Shown here one piece after another: positions 1-12,242 of a stretch of 64,000 nt of DNA; the first letter of the stretch is position 1; every line of letters starts with the position of its first letter. Below the pieces are notes generated by a model that made no database searches, had not been told where the DNA came from, and saw nothing but the letters and a program-made list of their open reading frames with translations. Made by a program: the position numbers and the translations under genes. This DNA comes from Malurus cyaneus samueli (lineage: Eukaryota; Chordata; Aves; Passeriformes; Maluridae): positions 53,966,550-54,030,549 of the forward strand of contig CM019214.1 of NCBI GenBank assembly GCA_009741485.1, read 5' to 3'.

Positions 1-669
1 ATTTTCTTGTTTCCTCTGTAAGGGTGAGTTTCCATGGCTGTTAAGTAGGTGATTCCAGGGCTAGGACACATGGCCAGTGGGATGTCTCTTTTCTTGAACA
101 CTTTGAAGGGCTGGACATTGTTCTTCAGTATGTGTTTTACCACACCATTGCTAGGAGTAATATTTTCTTCTTGAAAGAAATACTTACATTAAGTGCTTAA
201 TAAGCTGGAAGAACTAAGGGATCCTGATTCTGTTAAAGTCCAAGGGAGTTTCACTATTAACTTTGATCTAATGATTAGTCATTAAACTGTAACAGAAGTG
301 TGGATACCTAAGAAAGGAAAAGTAACTCAACACTTAGGCTGTTTGGGGGACCAATATGGTGCAGTGAAAGAGTTATTTATAGCATGTATTGGTTCATTGA
401 TACCTTCTGTATGTCTCTTTTACTTCCTTTATCACACAGAAACTTTCCAAGATCTGGCTTCTCAGCTTCAGTTTAGTGTCTGTATTGAATTGACATGTAA
501 ATGTCTTCTTAAACATAAGTTAAGTTAGTTAATTAATTTAAATTTTAGTCTAAGAAGTGCCAGTCATTTTAAGGTATTTGTCAAACTTTGCCATTGCTGG
601 AACTTTACATTTCTAAACATGTTTATGCCAATGTGCTTTGGAATATAATGCCGTGAAACAACAGCATAT

Positions 670-880
670 GATTAAAATTCATATAGCATTTTTTATCTTT
701 GGAGTGCTTTGCAAACATTAACTAATTAAATTGTACAGGTCCCCTGTGTGTTCAAATATTATAATTATCCACAGGTTAGTGACTTGCTCAAGGCCATGCA
801 GCAAAGCAGAGAATGAGTTGGGATCAGGTATGTCTGCCTCTTACTCCCATGCTTAGTTCACTAAAATGTGTTGCTCCAGA
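670..880 (-). repeat. MIR-like (CORE-SINE family) relic, reverse orientation
   Basis: Read on the + strand, this matches the reverse complement of an amniote MIR. It has a segment like AGTGCTTTGCAAACATTAAC, then a TTATAATTATCC block, then GTGACTTGCTCAAGGCCATG (the hallmark 'ttgcccaaggtcacac' region), then a GGGATCAGG-like segment and a final CTCCCATGCTTAGTTCACTA. The order of blocks is right across about 200 bp, with many substitutions, so the copy is old. The assignment is from memory of the consensus and not from an alignment. Confidence 0.75.
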
Positions 881-2739
881 GTGACGCTTGAGTCATTAGT
901 TGTTAGATATGTGAAATGTATTTTATGAATAGTGAGGCAGTCATTCTGTAATTGCTTGAAGAGCGTGACACCAAAGAATGAATAATAAATAACATTATGA
1001 ATTACTGCTACCCAGTTAGCAGTTTGTGCACTTGTTTGGCATTTCTTTCCCCAGTGATTTGTTATTCAGCTTTTTATGTTTTTTTCTTTCTAAGTCAGTA
1101 CAGAAAACAGGAGCAGAGCTGTGTGCCTTAAGAAATGTAGAGCTCTAGCAAATACTGACAGGTGTGAATGGGATAGCAGAACACTGCCAGAAAAAGCCAC
1201 AATAAAGCTACCTCAGTGAACTGCTACCTTGACTTACTGGTAAGAAAAAGAAAGAGCATTGTCCTCTCCTGTCACTTGAGCTAAAATTACTTCTTGTTTC
1301 ATTATCTAGATTAGATAAGTTTTTATCTTTCCTTTTCCATAAGGCAGTTCCTGTGATTTTGTGACAGACATACATGCAGCACAATTAAATCTTTATAGCA
1401 GTGCCTATATTGATTGGAAATATTGTCCTGAGTGTTTAGGTCAGTGCATGTAAACTGCATGTAAAGGAGGGAACCGTTAAGAGGGGAACACTGTTTGGCA
1501 AGGCATAATTGAATGAGCATGTAAATATAGGAATAAGAAAAGATAATAAGCTACTTTTTTTCCTGTTCATTTTCCTTTCTCTTGTATAATGGGAAAAGAT
1601 TCTGATAGGTTTTCCCATTTATTTAAGTCAATCTTCTTTGACTAGTAGTGATTTCACCACCCCATTTCTCACAGCAAGTTCTCTTTAGGCTGCACATAAA
1701 AGAGGAGTGAATGGAACTTCTTGGATGATGGATATGAAAGAGGTTTTTTTGTGTTGTGCCTGTGTGCCACGGAGGTGTCCTCTCCACGTGTATGTGACTT
1801 AGAACATGAGTGTTACTGTTTTGAATACATCACAGAAAGCTTAAAGCTACCACACATATGAAATTATTTTGGTCAAAATGAAAGGAGTTGAAGGCTGAAA
1901 CAAGGAGTCAAACAGCACAATGGCTGATATTATAGCATCTAATCCTGAAGTAATGACAGTCACAGGTTTCAGAGTCAAAGTCTGCACCTCCATCATTAGA
2001 GCCATGACAAAAGATGCATTAAGAATGAGTTTCTGGGTCATATTTTTCTTTCTTTATCCTTCTGAGATATATTCTGAATTGCCACAGGATACAGTGGTTC
2101 AAGGAAATATGAAAGCTGAGGCAGGCAGAAAATAAGGAAGAGACCAGGGTGGATGAGAGGGGGCAACAACAGCCAGAGATCTCTTGTGCAGCTCATGTTG
2201 CTAGCCCAGGGGGGCATTGAGCAGGCTGGCTGGCACTGAGGCCAGAAACTGCCCTAGAAAGTTCTCGCCCTAAGGCCTGTATGCTGTATGCTGTATCTGC
2301 TGCTGGCTGAAAAGCCCAACATTGCAAACAGAGCCTGCAAAATCAATTAACCTGGGAATGACCAGAAGCTGACATCAGGCAGTAAAAGAAATACTTAGTT
2401 CATGTACGCATTAAAAGTCAGCAGTCCCAGTCATGTCAAAATATGTCTCTCAATTATTTGCATGAAAAGTACAGTATTTAGCACAGTGCTGGACTGATGC
2501 ATGGTAAATCAGGGACGTGCAATGCTGTCAGATAGACATGTAAGTCGCCACCGTGTTTCTCTTAAGAACTGATGACTACTGCTGTTTCTGTAATCAGTGG
2601 CTTGTCAAGGCCAAAGAGTCAAATCATTTATAAATAAGTCCGCAGGAGGAACTGAAATAATGACCAAAACCTCAGTCATAGAAGTTTCAAAAGCAGTAAC
2701 AGGGTAATGTTGTATAATAAATTGTTTGCTGAAAAATAT
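881..2739. other. Intronic sequence, nothing recognised
   Basis: AT-rich intron. Only short, unsupported open frames occur on both strands. A small GTATGCT tandem (about 2279-2298) is the only local structure. No exon, RNA gene or recognisable transposon was seen. Confidence 0.6.
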
Positions 2740-3350
2740 TCACCATCTGAACAGGTTGATTCCCTTTGCATTCAGTTTTTCCACTTCAGAACTGCTTGCT
2801 GTCTGTATCACCACATCATTTCTGATATCCTTAGCCATTCCTAAATAGCCAGAATAATAATATGTAGTTCTGCTCTTGCTTGAGGGGAAGTGCAAGTTCA
2901 TGCAATTCTGTAACAGGTACATTCTTGTCAATATACTGTATGATATAAAGGTTGCTCTATCCTCAAATGCTTGCAGCAAACATGAAGTGCTGCAGGTACC
3001 CAAGGCCAAGGTGATCCGTAACAGCACAGGCATTTGAGACAAGATGCAGATTTTCTGCATTGGGGGAGATCTGCTGGAGCTGTTGTGAGATTCTGAAATA
3101 GGTGACTGGCTCCAGCAGTTTTTCAGAACACCTGCACAAGGCATCAACACTCCCACAATATATCAACAAAGAGTTAGAGGCTTTGAAGTTCAACAGGCAG
3201 AGCAGTCAGCTGCCTGGAGCTGTCTTCATTTACTTGTTGGGTGGAGCCACGTACTTGGCTAGGAGTGGTTCTGCTCTCTTTGGAGCTTGGGTTTCTGAAC
3301 TCTAGTAGTTTCATGAAAATAGCTTGGAAGAAAAAGAACAGCTCACATTC
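2740..3350 (-). pseudogene. Broken coding-like relic, parent gene unidentified
   Basis: On the minus strand three frames open one after another in overlapping order: 3350 to 3174, 3193 to 2963, and 3156 to 2740 (the last is 138 codons with its stop at 2740). Read in that order they give a continuous soluble-protein-like composition, with two frameshifts and in-frame stops at the joins. Pieces include KLLEFRNPSSKESRTT, CRCSEKLLEPVTYFRISQQL and FEDRATFISYSILTRMYLLQ. No domain was recognised and no poly(A) tail is visible beyond 2740. Splice-like signals lie just upstream: a CAG/GTAAG donor-like site at 3398-3391 and a pyrimidine-rich acceptor-like stretch ending near 3328. It may be a decayed gene fragment, or chance openness in a 40% GC region. 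Function cannot be given. Confidence 0.35.
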
Positions 3351-6300
3351 CTAACTTCCCATTGTGGAAGTGAAGAGATCAAGTTCTGAGCTTACCTGTT
3401 TCTACTTCTTGTAAAACCTGGAGCATGCTGTCCTCTTCCTACCAGTCATAGCTGTTTAAAAATGTGACGCCAGCAGCAGCAGTGGTGGATTCACCCACCT
3501 ATGGCATAAAAGCCTAGTGGTTAGATCACTGACACAGGCAGCCAGATACCTACATTTGTATGCAAAAGGTACTCAGGAGTGGTCCTTTTCCTCTTTTTTT
3601 TCTACACCTGTATTTTGAATTTGGAAGTGACCGTTACAGATCCCTTTTATGCTGATTACATGGTCTGAGCTGTGTTTTCATAGCACAGATAATCTTCAAG
3701 CTCCAGAGGCAAGGGTTAGGTATTTCTCTCCATGGTTTCTGGGTTGGAAAGGGAGTGCATGGGAGGCCACAGCCCCTTGGCTTTCATGCCAAACAGAGAG
3801 CAGCATGGTAAGTTTTAGGTGTCAGTGAAGCTGGTTGGATGATGCCTGGATGTCTTTTGCTTCAGTACCTGCATATTCTAGGTTGTGAACAGAGTTTTAG
3901 TGGTCTGCTAAATTTCCCTCTGTCAAAAATTCAGCATGCAAATTCTTATCCTCAGCAAGTGTATTTTGGTCTACCCTATTGCTTAGTTATTGAAAAGGAA
4001 ACATGAAAAGGAGTGTACAAAATTTAGAGTTACAACTTCTGGATATTATATTGCTGTTTATATCAGTTGTAGGAATAAATAATTTTCCAGTAAGACACAG
4101 TGATAACTGCAAATTAATTGACATGGCAGAGAAACACCGGTGTTAATGGTTTCTAGTAACCATTTTTCCAGTGTATATTGCTCTCAGTTTAGGGCTGATG
4201 GGGCAGGGGAGATTTTGTCCCAGTGCACTTTGATTAGCTACTGACACAGTTGTAAAATAAAATTTGTACTTTTTTGATACTGTGGGTCAAGTTCCTGATA
4301 TATATTTCTGAGAAGGAAAGGTCTCTACACGGACAGTGGAAAAAGGGTATGGAAGAACCAAAACAGTGTCAGGCAATGATAGTGCTAATAACTTAGACTT
4401 CAAAAATTCTTTACATCATTTTGTCATCTGCATAGCATCTTTCTGACATTACTGGAAATTTAGCATCTAACAAATGGCAAAAACATTAAAGAAAGCCACT
4501 ATTTATTGTGCACTTGAAGCAAAGAAGTGTGACAGGTTCAAAATATGCAGTGCAAGATTTTGAGAGAAAATAGATTATTTGTAGGTTTTCAAGGGCCAGC
4601 GGAAAATGCAATTATATAAATCAAGCAAAGTTGTTCTGAAAAGTTCCTTTTTGCTATCAACAATTACTGTGCCAACCTGACCCTTTTAACTGAGCTTTGC
4701 AAAAGATCCAAAACATTTTCAGTGCAAATGCATTCAACTGCTAGTGTGCTAGAACTTTTTTATTATTCATATTGTTATTCCAATATTTTGCTAGTTTCTT
4801 GCGCATTGGCCTCAGACTACTTTCATAGTACATTTGAGGTATCAGCCACAGAGAGAAGGGCTAAAGGGGACTTGGCTTTTTATTCTTGGCTTTCTGTAGG
4901 TTCTTCTTTTTTTTCCCCTAACTTGATGGAACTGTTTCCAGAAACCATCTGTATGATACTTCTTGTTTGAGCATACGCAGTACATCAGAATTTGTCAGTG
5001 AAAAGGAGCATTTCACATGGTCCAAATCTCAACCAGCATAGGAATTTATACAGCTATGGCACCGTATGTTTGTGTTGTTCATTACTCAAAATAATATTTT
5101 AGAAGATTGATGATTTTCCCTAGAGTCCCAGTTCTAAGTAAAAGTGTTAAAGCCTAAGTTCTTTAGTGTTGTGTTGGGAATAATATTACTTATGCAGCAG
5201 AATTCTGTGAGCAGACATTCACTCCAGCCACTATTTCCTCTTTGTGCAATGTCTGCCTGTTGTAGATTCTCGTTAGAGTTTACCTCTTTGTCACTGATTA
5301 TCTTATAATATGAAAATATTATCCATCATGATCCAGAATTACAACAGAGTGACATGTGGGTCTTTAAGCATTGACTTTGCTCCCATGAAAATTAATCACA
5401 GAGCTCCTAATGACTTGTCATTAGCTGGGACATCTACAGAGACATTCAGTTTAAGAAGAGAATTGAGTGAATGGGGAAATCCTAAAGTGCCTTCCATGCC
5501 AAGTCTATGAGCCTTACTTACTTTTGCAGTAAGTGTTCCTCAATCTTGTCTAAGTCCCCTTCGATTATTTGGGGTAACTTAAAATTCCTAATTGTCTGTG
5601 TTCAATTTCCAGAGAGAGCATGTGGGGCTGTGCCAGGTCAGCTGTTAACCCTTTTCGTTTTTTCAACTCCAGGTATGAAGCATTTTATTGTGTATTATAT
5701 AATGTTCTGTTTTATTGATATAGTCTAGTAGCAGTGCTTTTCAGGTTTCTTTCCCTCTTTATGCCATGACTGGGGAATGTGTGGGGATAGGCACGATCTG
5801 AAGTTGAGTTTTGCAATTGTTTTTTGTATTTAGGGGCTCAGAGGGTGGTGGGGAAGCTGCAATTTATTTTTTCTTCCACAAATCCCAATGTTTAAAGTAT
5901 GAGAATAGAAAAAGAAAATATCTTGTCTGGTGTTTAATAAGGTAGCTTAAAATGTTAAAAATAGTTTACTGAAATTGAGTAATGACGTTAATGTGGATCA
6001 ATGTAGCTCATGTTACAATGGGACATGAAGCAGAGCTGTGAAACGTAGGAAGAATTCTTTACAAACATCTCCTTGCTTTTGTTTCAAGGAGGGCAAAATT
6101 TTAAAACCTTACTGTGTAATGTGCCTAGTAGATGCCCTGCTTCAGGTGCAGGGTTTATGTGCCAATCCAGTGTGGGGTGACAGGGAGGCTTCAGCAAGTG
6201 TTGTGATGCCATAAGGGCCCTCGGGTTCACCCCACTTGCCCAGGTAGAAATATGACAGAAAGATGTACCAAACTGGTAGGGCTCCTGTTTTTGTGGGATT

Positions 6301-7937
6301 CATTGCTGTTGCTTTACTAGATTTTAAACAGTCCACTCTGTGTGTTTGCTTGCATTCTTGCCTGTCCTCCTCCCTTCTTTTGTTTGTTTTTGGGTCCCTC
6401 AGAAGATTCCTTTGGAGTTGTGTTTATCATGGGACAAATGTAAACCCATCAACTCACTGCTTTATCTACTCTTCATGTCCTGTGTGCCTGTGCCCTCTGT
6501 CTGCAGAGTACAGAAGGAAAAACAATTTCATGCTTTCAATATAAGCAAATAAGTTGCAGAATAAATCAAATTCTTCTCATTTATAAGTACAGCTAAGCTT
6601 CATAATAAAATTAGGAAGAAGTAATGTTTAAGAGCAATTACACTTTCAAATTGCTAATGAGTAGTCAAATACAGAAGTCATTCCTCAAGTCTGCTCCTAT
6701 CTCCAATTTGCAGTTAATTACACTACAACTGGTATATTTATATTAAAAATTTGGAGGATCTTATTACTCAAACATTTTCAAAGTAGTAGCAGGAGCAATT
6801 TCTCTTTTAAAGCTAATACAAAGCTTTTAAGGTTTCCTTGGCTATGAAATTGAAATAATACATTTATTTTTTAAAATCCTTAGAATTTTCTTTGATCTGA
6901 TTGAATTATCAGTGCAGCCTCAGAAATTATTCTGAAGAGCATGCTAGTCTCTCAAAATGTTGTTTCTAAAATATATGCATAGTTCAGATACAATTTTTAA
7001 TATAGGTTTCTTTAGCAAAAAATAGCCAAAATTAACTATAATATTCTGTGTATTGGCTTCTATTCTGCCGGAAGCATTTTCAATAAGGAATCTTACGTTG
7101 TTAACTTTTTTATCTTTTTAAATGTCAATATTTCAATGTCAATACGTATACCATAGTAATGAATATGAGATCCTACTAATGAGGCCCTCTGAAAAACGTG
7201 CATGGTTAGATGTAGATGAAGATGGTAAAAGTTATCTCATGAAGCAATTCCAAACTGCTGAAAGTTATTGTGCTCTGACTGAGGTGAGATGATACTGAAA
7301 TGTAATATTTGTCAAGGCAAATAGGTTGTAATAAAAACAGAAATTTGGAAATGAGCTGTAAGGTTTTTATGTGTTTTTAAAATGAAGAATCAAATAAATC
7401 AAGAAGTCACATCTGTCAAACCTCATTTGGGCCACGTGGACCTGCCTGTAGATGGAAAGGTGGAAATGAGATCAATGAAATTAACATTAAAGTCAGTGCA
7501 TTATTTGAAAGTATGAATCCTTACAGTGCACTTGAAACTGCTGACATTGCTTGGGGTGTTTCTCACAGCCGGTCCCGCTTCTTGGGGTATGGCATGGCTG
7601 GAGTTCAGGAACAGTAACTGCTCCTCAGAAGTGAATTCTGGTACAATTAAATACAACTGTGTGAGTGGATATATTTAATTTTAATTAAATTTCATTCCCA
7701 CCTAGGTTTAGGTATTTTTCAACTTCGTATTTCTGAACTTACTTTTTTCCACTATATTGCAAGAAAGTTACCCTTCCATAAAATTACGCTTAAAATGATG
7801 GTATTCCAGTTATGAAACAGAAACTTCTTTGATATGTCAATTTCTTTGTGATGATGGAGGAACAGGGCAGATCATGAAGTCTCGAAGAAACTTTTTTTTA
7901 GTTTTTTTCCAATTTTTTGTTGGGTTCATTAAATCTA
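3351..7937. other. Intronic sequence, nothing recognised
   Basis: AT-rich intron with scattered short chance open frames. A minus-strand reading at about 3396-3440 (EEDSMLQVLQEVETG, followed by a donor-like CAG/GTAAGC) may belong to the neighbouring relic. Otherwise I see no repeat family, RNA gene or exon here. Confidence 0.5.
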
Positions 7938-8491
7938 CTAAAAGTTGTAAGCTTTACTCAAAATCAATCCCATACAAAACTGCACCTGCTGGCCTCTGTG
8001 GATGGCCAGAGGCTGGGACTGTTGCTTCAGTTCATGCACATCTAACTGTTCATTTCCTGTAAAATGTTGAGCATTTTGTCCATCCTACTTCCTCTGATCC
8101 ACCATTTCACTAGGGACAAAGTGATAATGTGTCTGAGTTTCACATGTTGGCGAGCATGCTGTGCGTCTTCATCTTGGATGTCGTGCAAACAGTACTGCTT
8201 CTGCTCTTGTATAATCTCCCCCAATCTTCTTTTTAACACCTCATGCACAGGCTCAGACAGATGGGAGATGTTTGGCAGCTGGAGGACCCAGATGCCAAAT
8301 TCTAGAATACAGCTTTCCTGCATAGGCGTGTGGGTTCATGGCTGGCTTCTTGGCTTTCACCTCTGCTATCTTCTTGTCTACTGTCTAGCTGGCAGCTGTG
8401 GCACTGCCTCGGGGGCTGTGTTCAGGTCAAGCTGCTCTGGAATTGGATGACTTTCCTGATCTGAATTATTCTGCCGGACATCATTTTCACC
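7938..8491 (-). pseudogene. Broken coding-like relic, parent gene unidentified
   Basis: On the minus strand coding-like sequence alternates between two frames. The first frame is open 8491-8378 (begins GENDVRQNNSDQESHPIPEQ). The second is open 8378-8253 (begins DKKIAEVKAKKPAMN). The first frame reopens 8323-8042, with HEVLKRRLGEIIQEQKQYCL and LVKWWIRGSRMDKMLNILQE. The second then continues 8060-7938 (begins TGNEQLDVHELKQQSQ). The composition is charged and helix-prone, unlike the hydrophobic antisense reading of the same DNA. No known domain was recognised. At least three frameshifts and several stops rule out an intact gene. It could be an old retrocopy or a decayed duplicate; chance is the main alternative. 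Confidence 0.4.
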
Positions 8492-11400
8492 TTAGTTCGC
8501 TTTGACTCTCCACTATTCAAAGATGAGCATTTCCAGCATTCCGTTTTATTCCTAATTTGAATAAGTTAAGACTAATTTGAAGCAGTTGCTCTCACTTGTC
8601 ACCAGTTCAAAAAGAAAATGAGCAAATGAGCATTGTAGTGCAGAGTGCACTGTTTTAGTTGTTAGGATTCCCATTAGTTAGTAAGAATGTTAAGGCCCAA
8701 GTCTGTACTTGCAATTCGTCTCCAGAACCAAATTGTTAACTGCAGAGCACAGTCTTTAAAAGATACATTTCTTATGTCTAAACTTTGATTGCTTTCAGCC
8801 AAAAGTGAATCTAGCATCTGTAAAACAAAAATAAAAGCAACATCATTTGCAGAGGTAATCTGGATAATTTTTAAAGAACAGGAATAAAGAATAATGATGA
8901 TGATAATAATAAATAGGAAGTTACTGGTAATAATTAGGAGCACTGCCAGCAGAAAATGCTTGATCTTCTCTTTGCCTGATTGGGAATGTCCTCATTTCAC
9001 ATTTTAGTTTTACCTCAAGTTTTTTATTGGGCTTTTTTTTTTGTTTGTTGTCGATTTGGGTTTTTTTTTCATAAATGAGGTAATGAAAAATTAATGCATC
9101 TGGGATAGCTGAAGCATTTGAAGCAATTCCCTAATCTACATATTTTCCTTCATACAGCTCAGTGCATAAACATTACTTTCAGTGGGAAAAACTGCAAAAT
9201 CAGGAGGTCACTAACATTCTGCATACTTACAGTAAAGTTCAGCCTAGTCACACCTACTATGAAATTTTCATTCCCTCTCTCAGCTAGAGTGGGACTGTGT
9301 TGCGCTGCAGCAGAAGCACTGGTGTCTCTGTTACACTCTCATAAAACTTCTCTAATGTCTGAGCAAGTAGCACTTGTGCCTCACTGTGAACAGGAACTTC
9401 TACCGTATGTTAAGGTTAAGCTTTTCAGGTTGATCTGATCTCTGAGGAAAAGCACTTGAATTCCTCTTTGTAGTCACTAGAGGCAATTGCGTGTCTCAGC
9501 AACAATCAAAAAGGAGCTCTTACCCATCCAGGTTAGGTGTATACTTCACTGGTGGCCTGGGGAACATGAAGTCCTACTATGGGAATACAGTCCAGTTACA
9601 TCAGGTCAATCATTATGAACTGTATAGAGAACCAGTGGGAAAGAAAAGTATCATTTTCCCTCACAGGTAGTCTATGTCACCCTTTCTGGATTATAATGGA
9701 GCAGAGATGATTCTTTTGTCAAGCAAGCTGGCAGCAGTTACAGCAATTTGCCATTTTTGCAAATGAGCTTCATTTACTAGCTCATCCACAGAGGGGAAGA
9801 CCTGAGGTGTAGGTTCTCAGCAAAAGCTAATCTCATTGGGATCCTTGGTGCAGGCCTAATCAGATAAGGTCCATGGGGAGCAGTGGAGTGTCTCATCTCC
9901 CTTTTGCTGATTATGGGCAGTTGTATAGACAGGAACTCGGAAGTCATGGGATGGGGAAGGAGAGGAGGTAAGAAGAACCTTTATCCTTGCCTGAACATGG
10001 ACAAGACTGGAACTGTAGGCTCCATTCCCTCTAGCAAGATCAGACCAGAAACAGCTGTGGATACTGAAATAGACCTTTCACTATTCCCCTCTAAAAGCTG
10101 AGTGTCCAGATTTCTAGTTTGGAGCCAGGATCCCCCTTTCCTGTCCAACCTTTTATCCTCGTGGTTCTTGCATTCCTGATTACAGAGTAGTCTCACTTCC
10201 ATGGACACTTAGGCAGAAGACTTTTCATCCTTATAGCCAGATTATTCCTGGGGTGGTGTGCCTTCCCTGGGTGAGTTACCTGAATGCAGGGCAGCAGTAC
10301 AGAGCCCTGCCACTGCCACCATCATCGGAACGGCCTGATTTTTGGGGCTTCTGCACGAGACACAGGCAAAGTTCAGGACATGGCTCTGCCTGTGGGTGGA
10401 AAGTGAGCATCTACCAGAATGAGTATGTGTGAACATGTGCCTAGTGGCTGCTACCCCAGGAAATTCCAGTTTTACAGTGAAGGACCTGCTGAGTTTAGGG
10501 AAACGCTGGGTAGGACTGTTCATGGGGCAGTGGGTGGGAATGGGGTCATGGACCTAGGCAGTCTGACTCCCAAATCAGGGTTTCAGCATGCCAGTTTTCA
10601 CACTTCACCAATTTCCAAACGGTATTTTCTTCTTTCAAATTAGCAAGCTTTCAGTGCTTTTACTGTAGGAGAATTGAAGATGTTATTCCACTACCTAGAC
10701 TGTTCCTTTTCCCTGTTTATCTGTGTCTGCTCTTTTGCCTATCAAGGGATGGGTCTGGTTGCTCTTAATTTTTGTGTCTCAACCACAACTCTTGCCCCAT
10801 CACAGAGATTCTTTTCACTTTCTGTGTCCTAGGGGCTTTGGAAATCATATATTGAGCTAATTATGTATCTTTTTTTTTAAATCTTTTTTTAAAAAAATTG
10901 TTGTCCCTTATGTATTCTTTTCAAGCAGAGACACAATGCGTGCTGTTAAAAAAGGAAAATAAACAACCACAGAGATGTTTTTCCCTTCCTTTGCACCTCC
11001 AGTACATTCTGTAACCCACTTACTGTAATTGTTTTTAAACTTTTTTTAAACATGCATGCTGTCAAGAGATTGCGGTAAAACAAGTGTTTCTCATAAGGCC
11101 AGTGAGACTGCAAGGGATGAGAAAAGATGACAGAGCAAACAGAAAATCCCATGTTTTGTTAACTTTTTTTTTTTGGCCTAATGGCAGATTCTTGGAGAAA
11201 GGATCTGTTTACTTCAGTAAAAGACCAGCTTAGGGTTTGCTGATTCCCAAGGCAAAAAGAAGGCATAGTTTCCAATTTGCAAGCTATTCAGAGTGTGTGA
11301 TGAACTGAAGTCATTTGTGGACTTGTATTTTGCGTTTTGACGTGATTAAATGTTTTAAGTCTATTGATTTCATGCTGGGGATTAATGATGCTGAATGAAA

Positions 11401-12210
11401 GAGCATCAAAGAATAAAACATGTTTACATGCTTGATTAAAATACCTTAAAAAAAAGTCAGAGTACCTATTATTGGATAGGAATGTGATAAGAGAAGCATA
11501 GGACCAGTCACGAATCCTGCGTCAATAGGAAGATTCATTAACTTCTTTAGGCATAGAAGGAAGAAAAGCAAAGATTTGATAAGGATTGACTGTACTTTTC
11601 TGAATGCTTAACACTCATGTTTGACTCGGTTTTTTTGGAAGAGGGGATTAAAGAGGTTTCATTATCAGTTACCACAGATCTGTTTTACTGAATCAATCAA
11701 AGCATGATGCTTAGCTGCTTGGGATTAATGAGACGATCTTTTAACTGGAGAACTTGTTGGTAACAGCAATGTTAATAAAGGACAAGACCTAAAGATATTC
11801 AGTGCAGCTGTGGTCATGAGATTCAGTAAAGATGGTGTTTGCTGCTTTGAATTTGCATAATACTTTTAGATCTGTTTGCCTTAGCGTATTAGCCCAAAAC
11901 CATATCATTATCTTAAAATGTTCATATTGCTAATTGGTTTGTATCTGCTCTCTGTAAATGTTCCTAATGGCTGTCCAGATTCATGGGTTATATCTGGAAC
12001 TGCAGTTAGGTGTCACATTCTGTTTACCAAGATAATAGTATATGGAAGTGAAAAAAACCTATTTGCCTGTTAAATCCACCCTGTTGCAAGCACAATGTAG
12101 GCTTTTCCAATAGTATTAAACCATTAACACCCCTTATGTCAGCCAGAATGGCAGGTAGAGAATTTATTTGTGGTACATCTGTGAAGAAGGATGCCTTAAT
12201 GATCAGGTTA

Positions 12211-12242
12211 GCATGTGAAATACTTGATGCATGTGAAATACT
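12211..12242. repeat. Short direct repeat, 18-bp period
   Basis: The 14-mer GCATGTGAAATACT occurs at 12211-12224 and again at 12229-12242. It is a small local duplication with no evident function. Confidence 0.8.
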
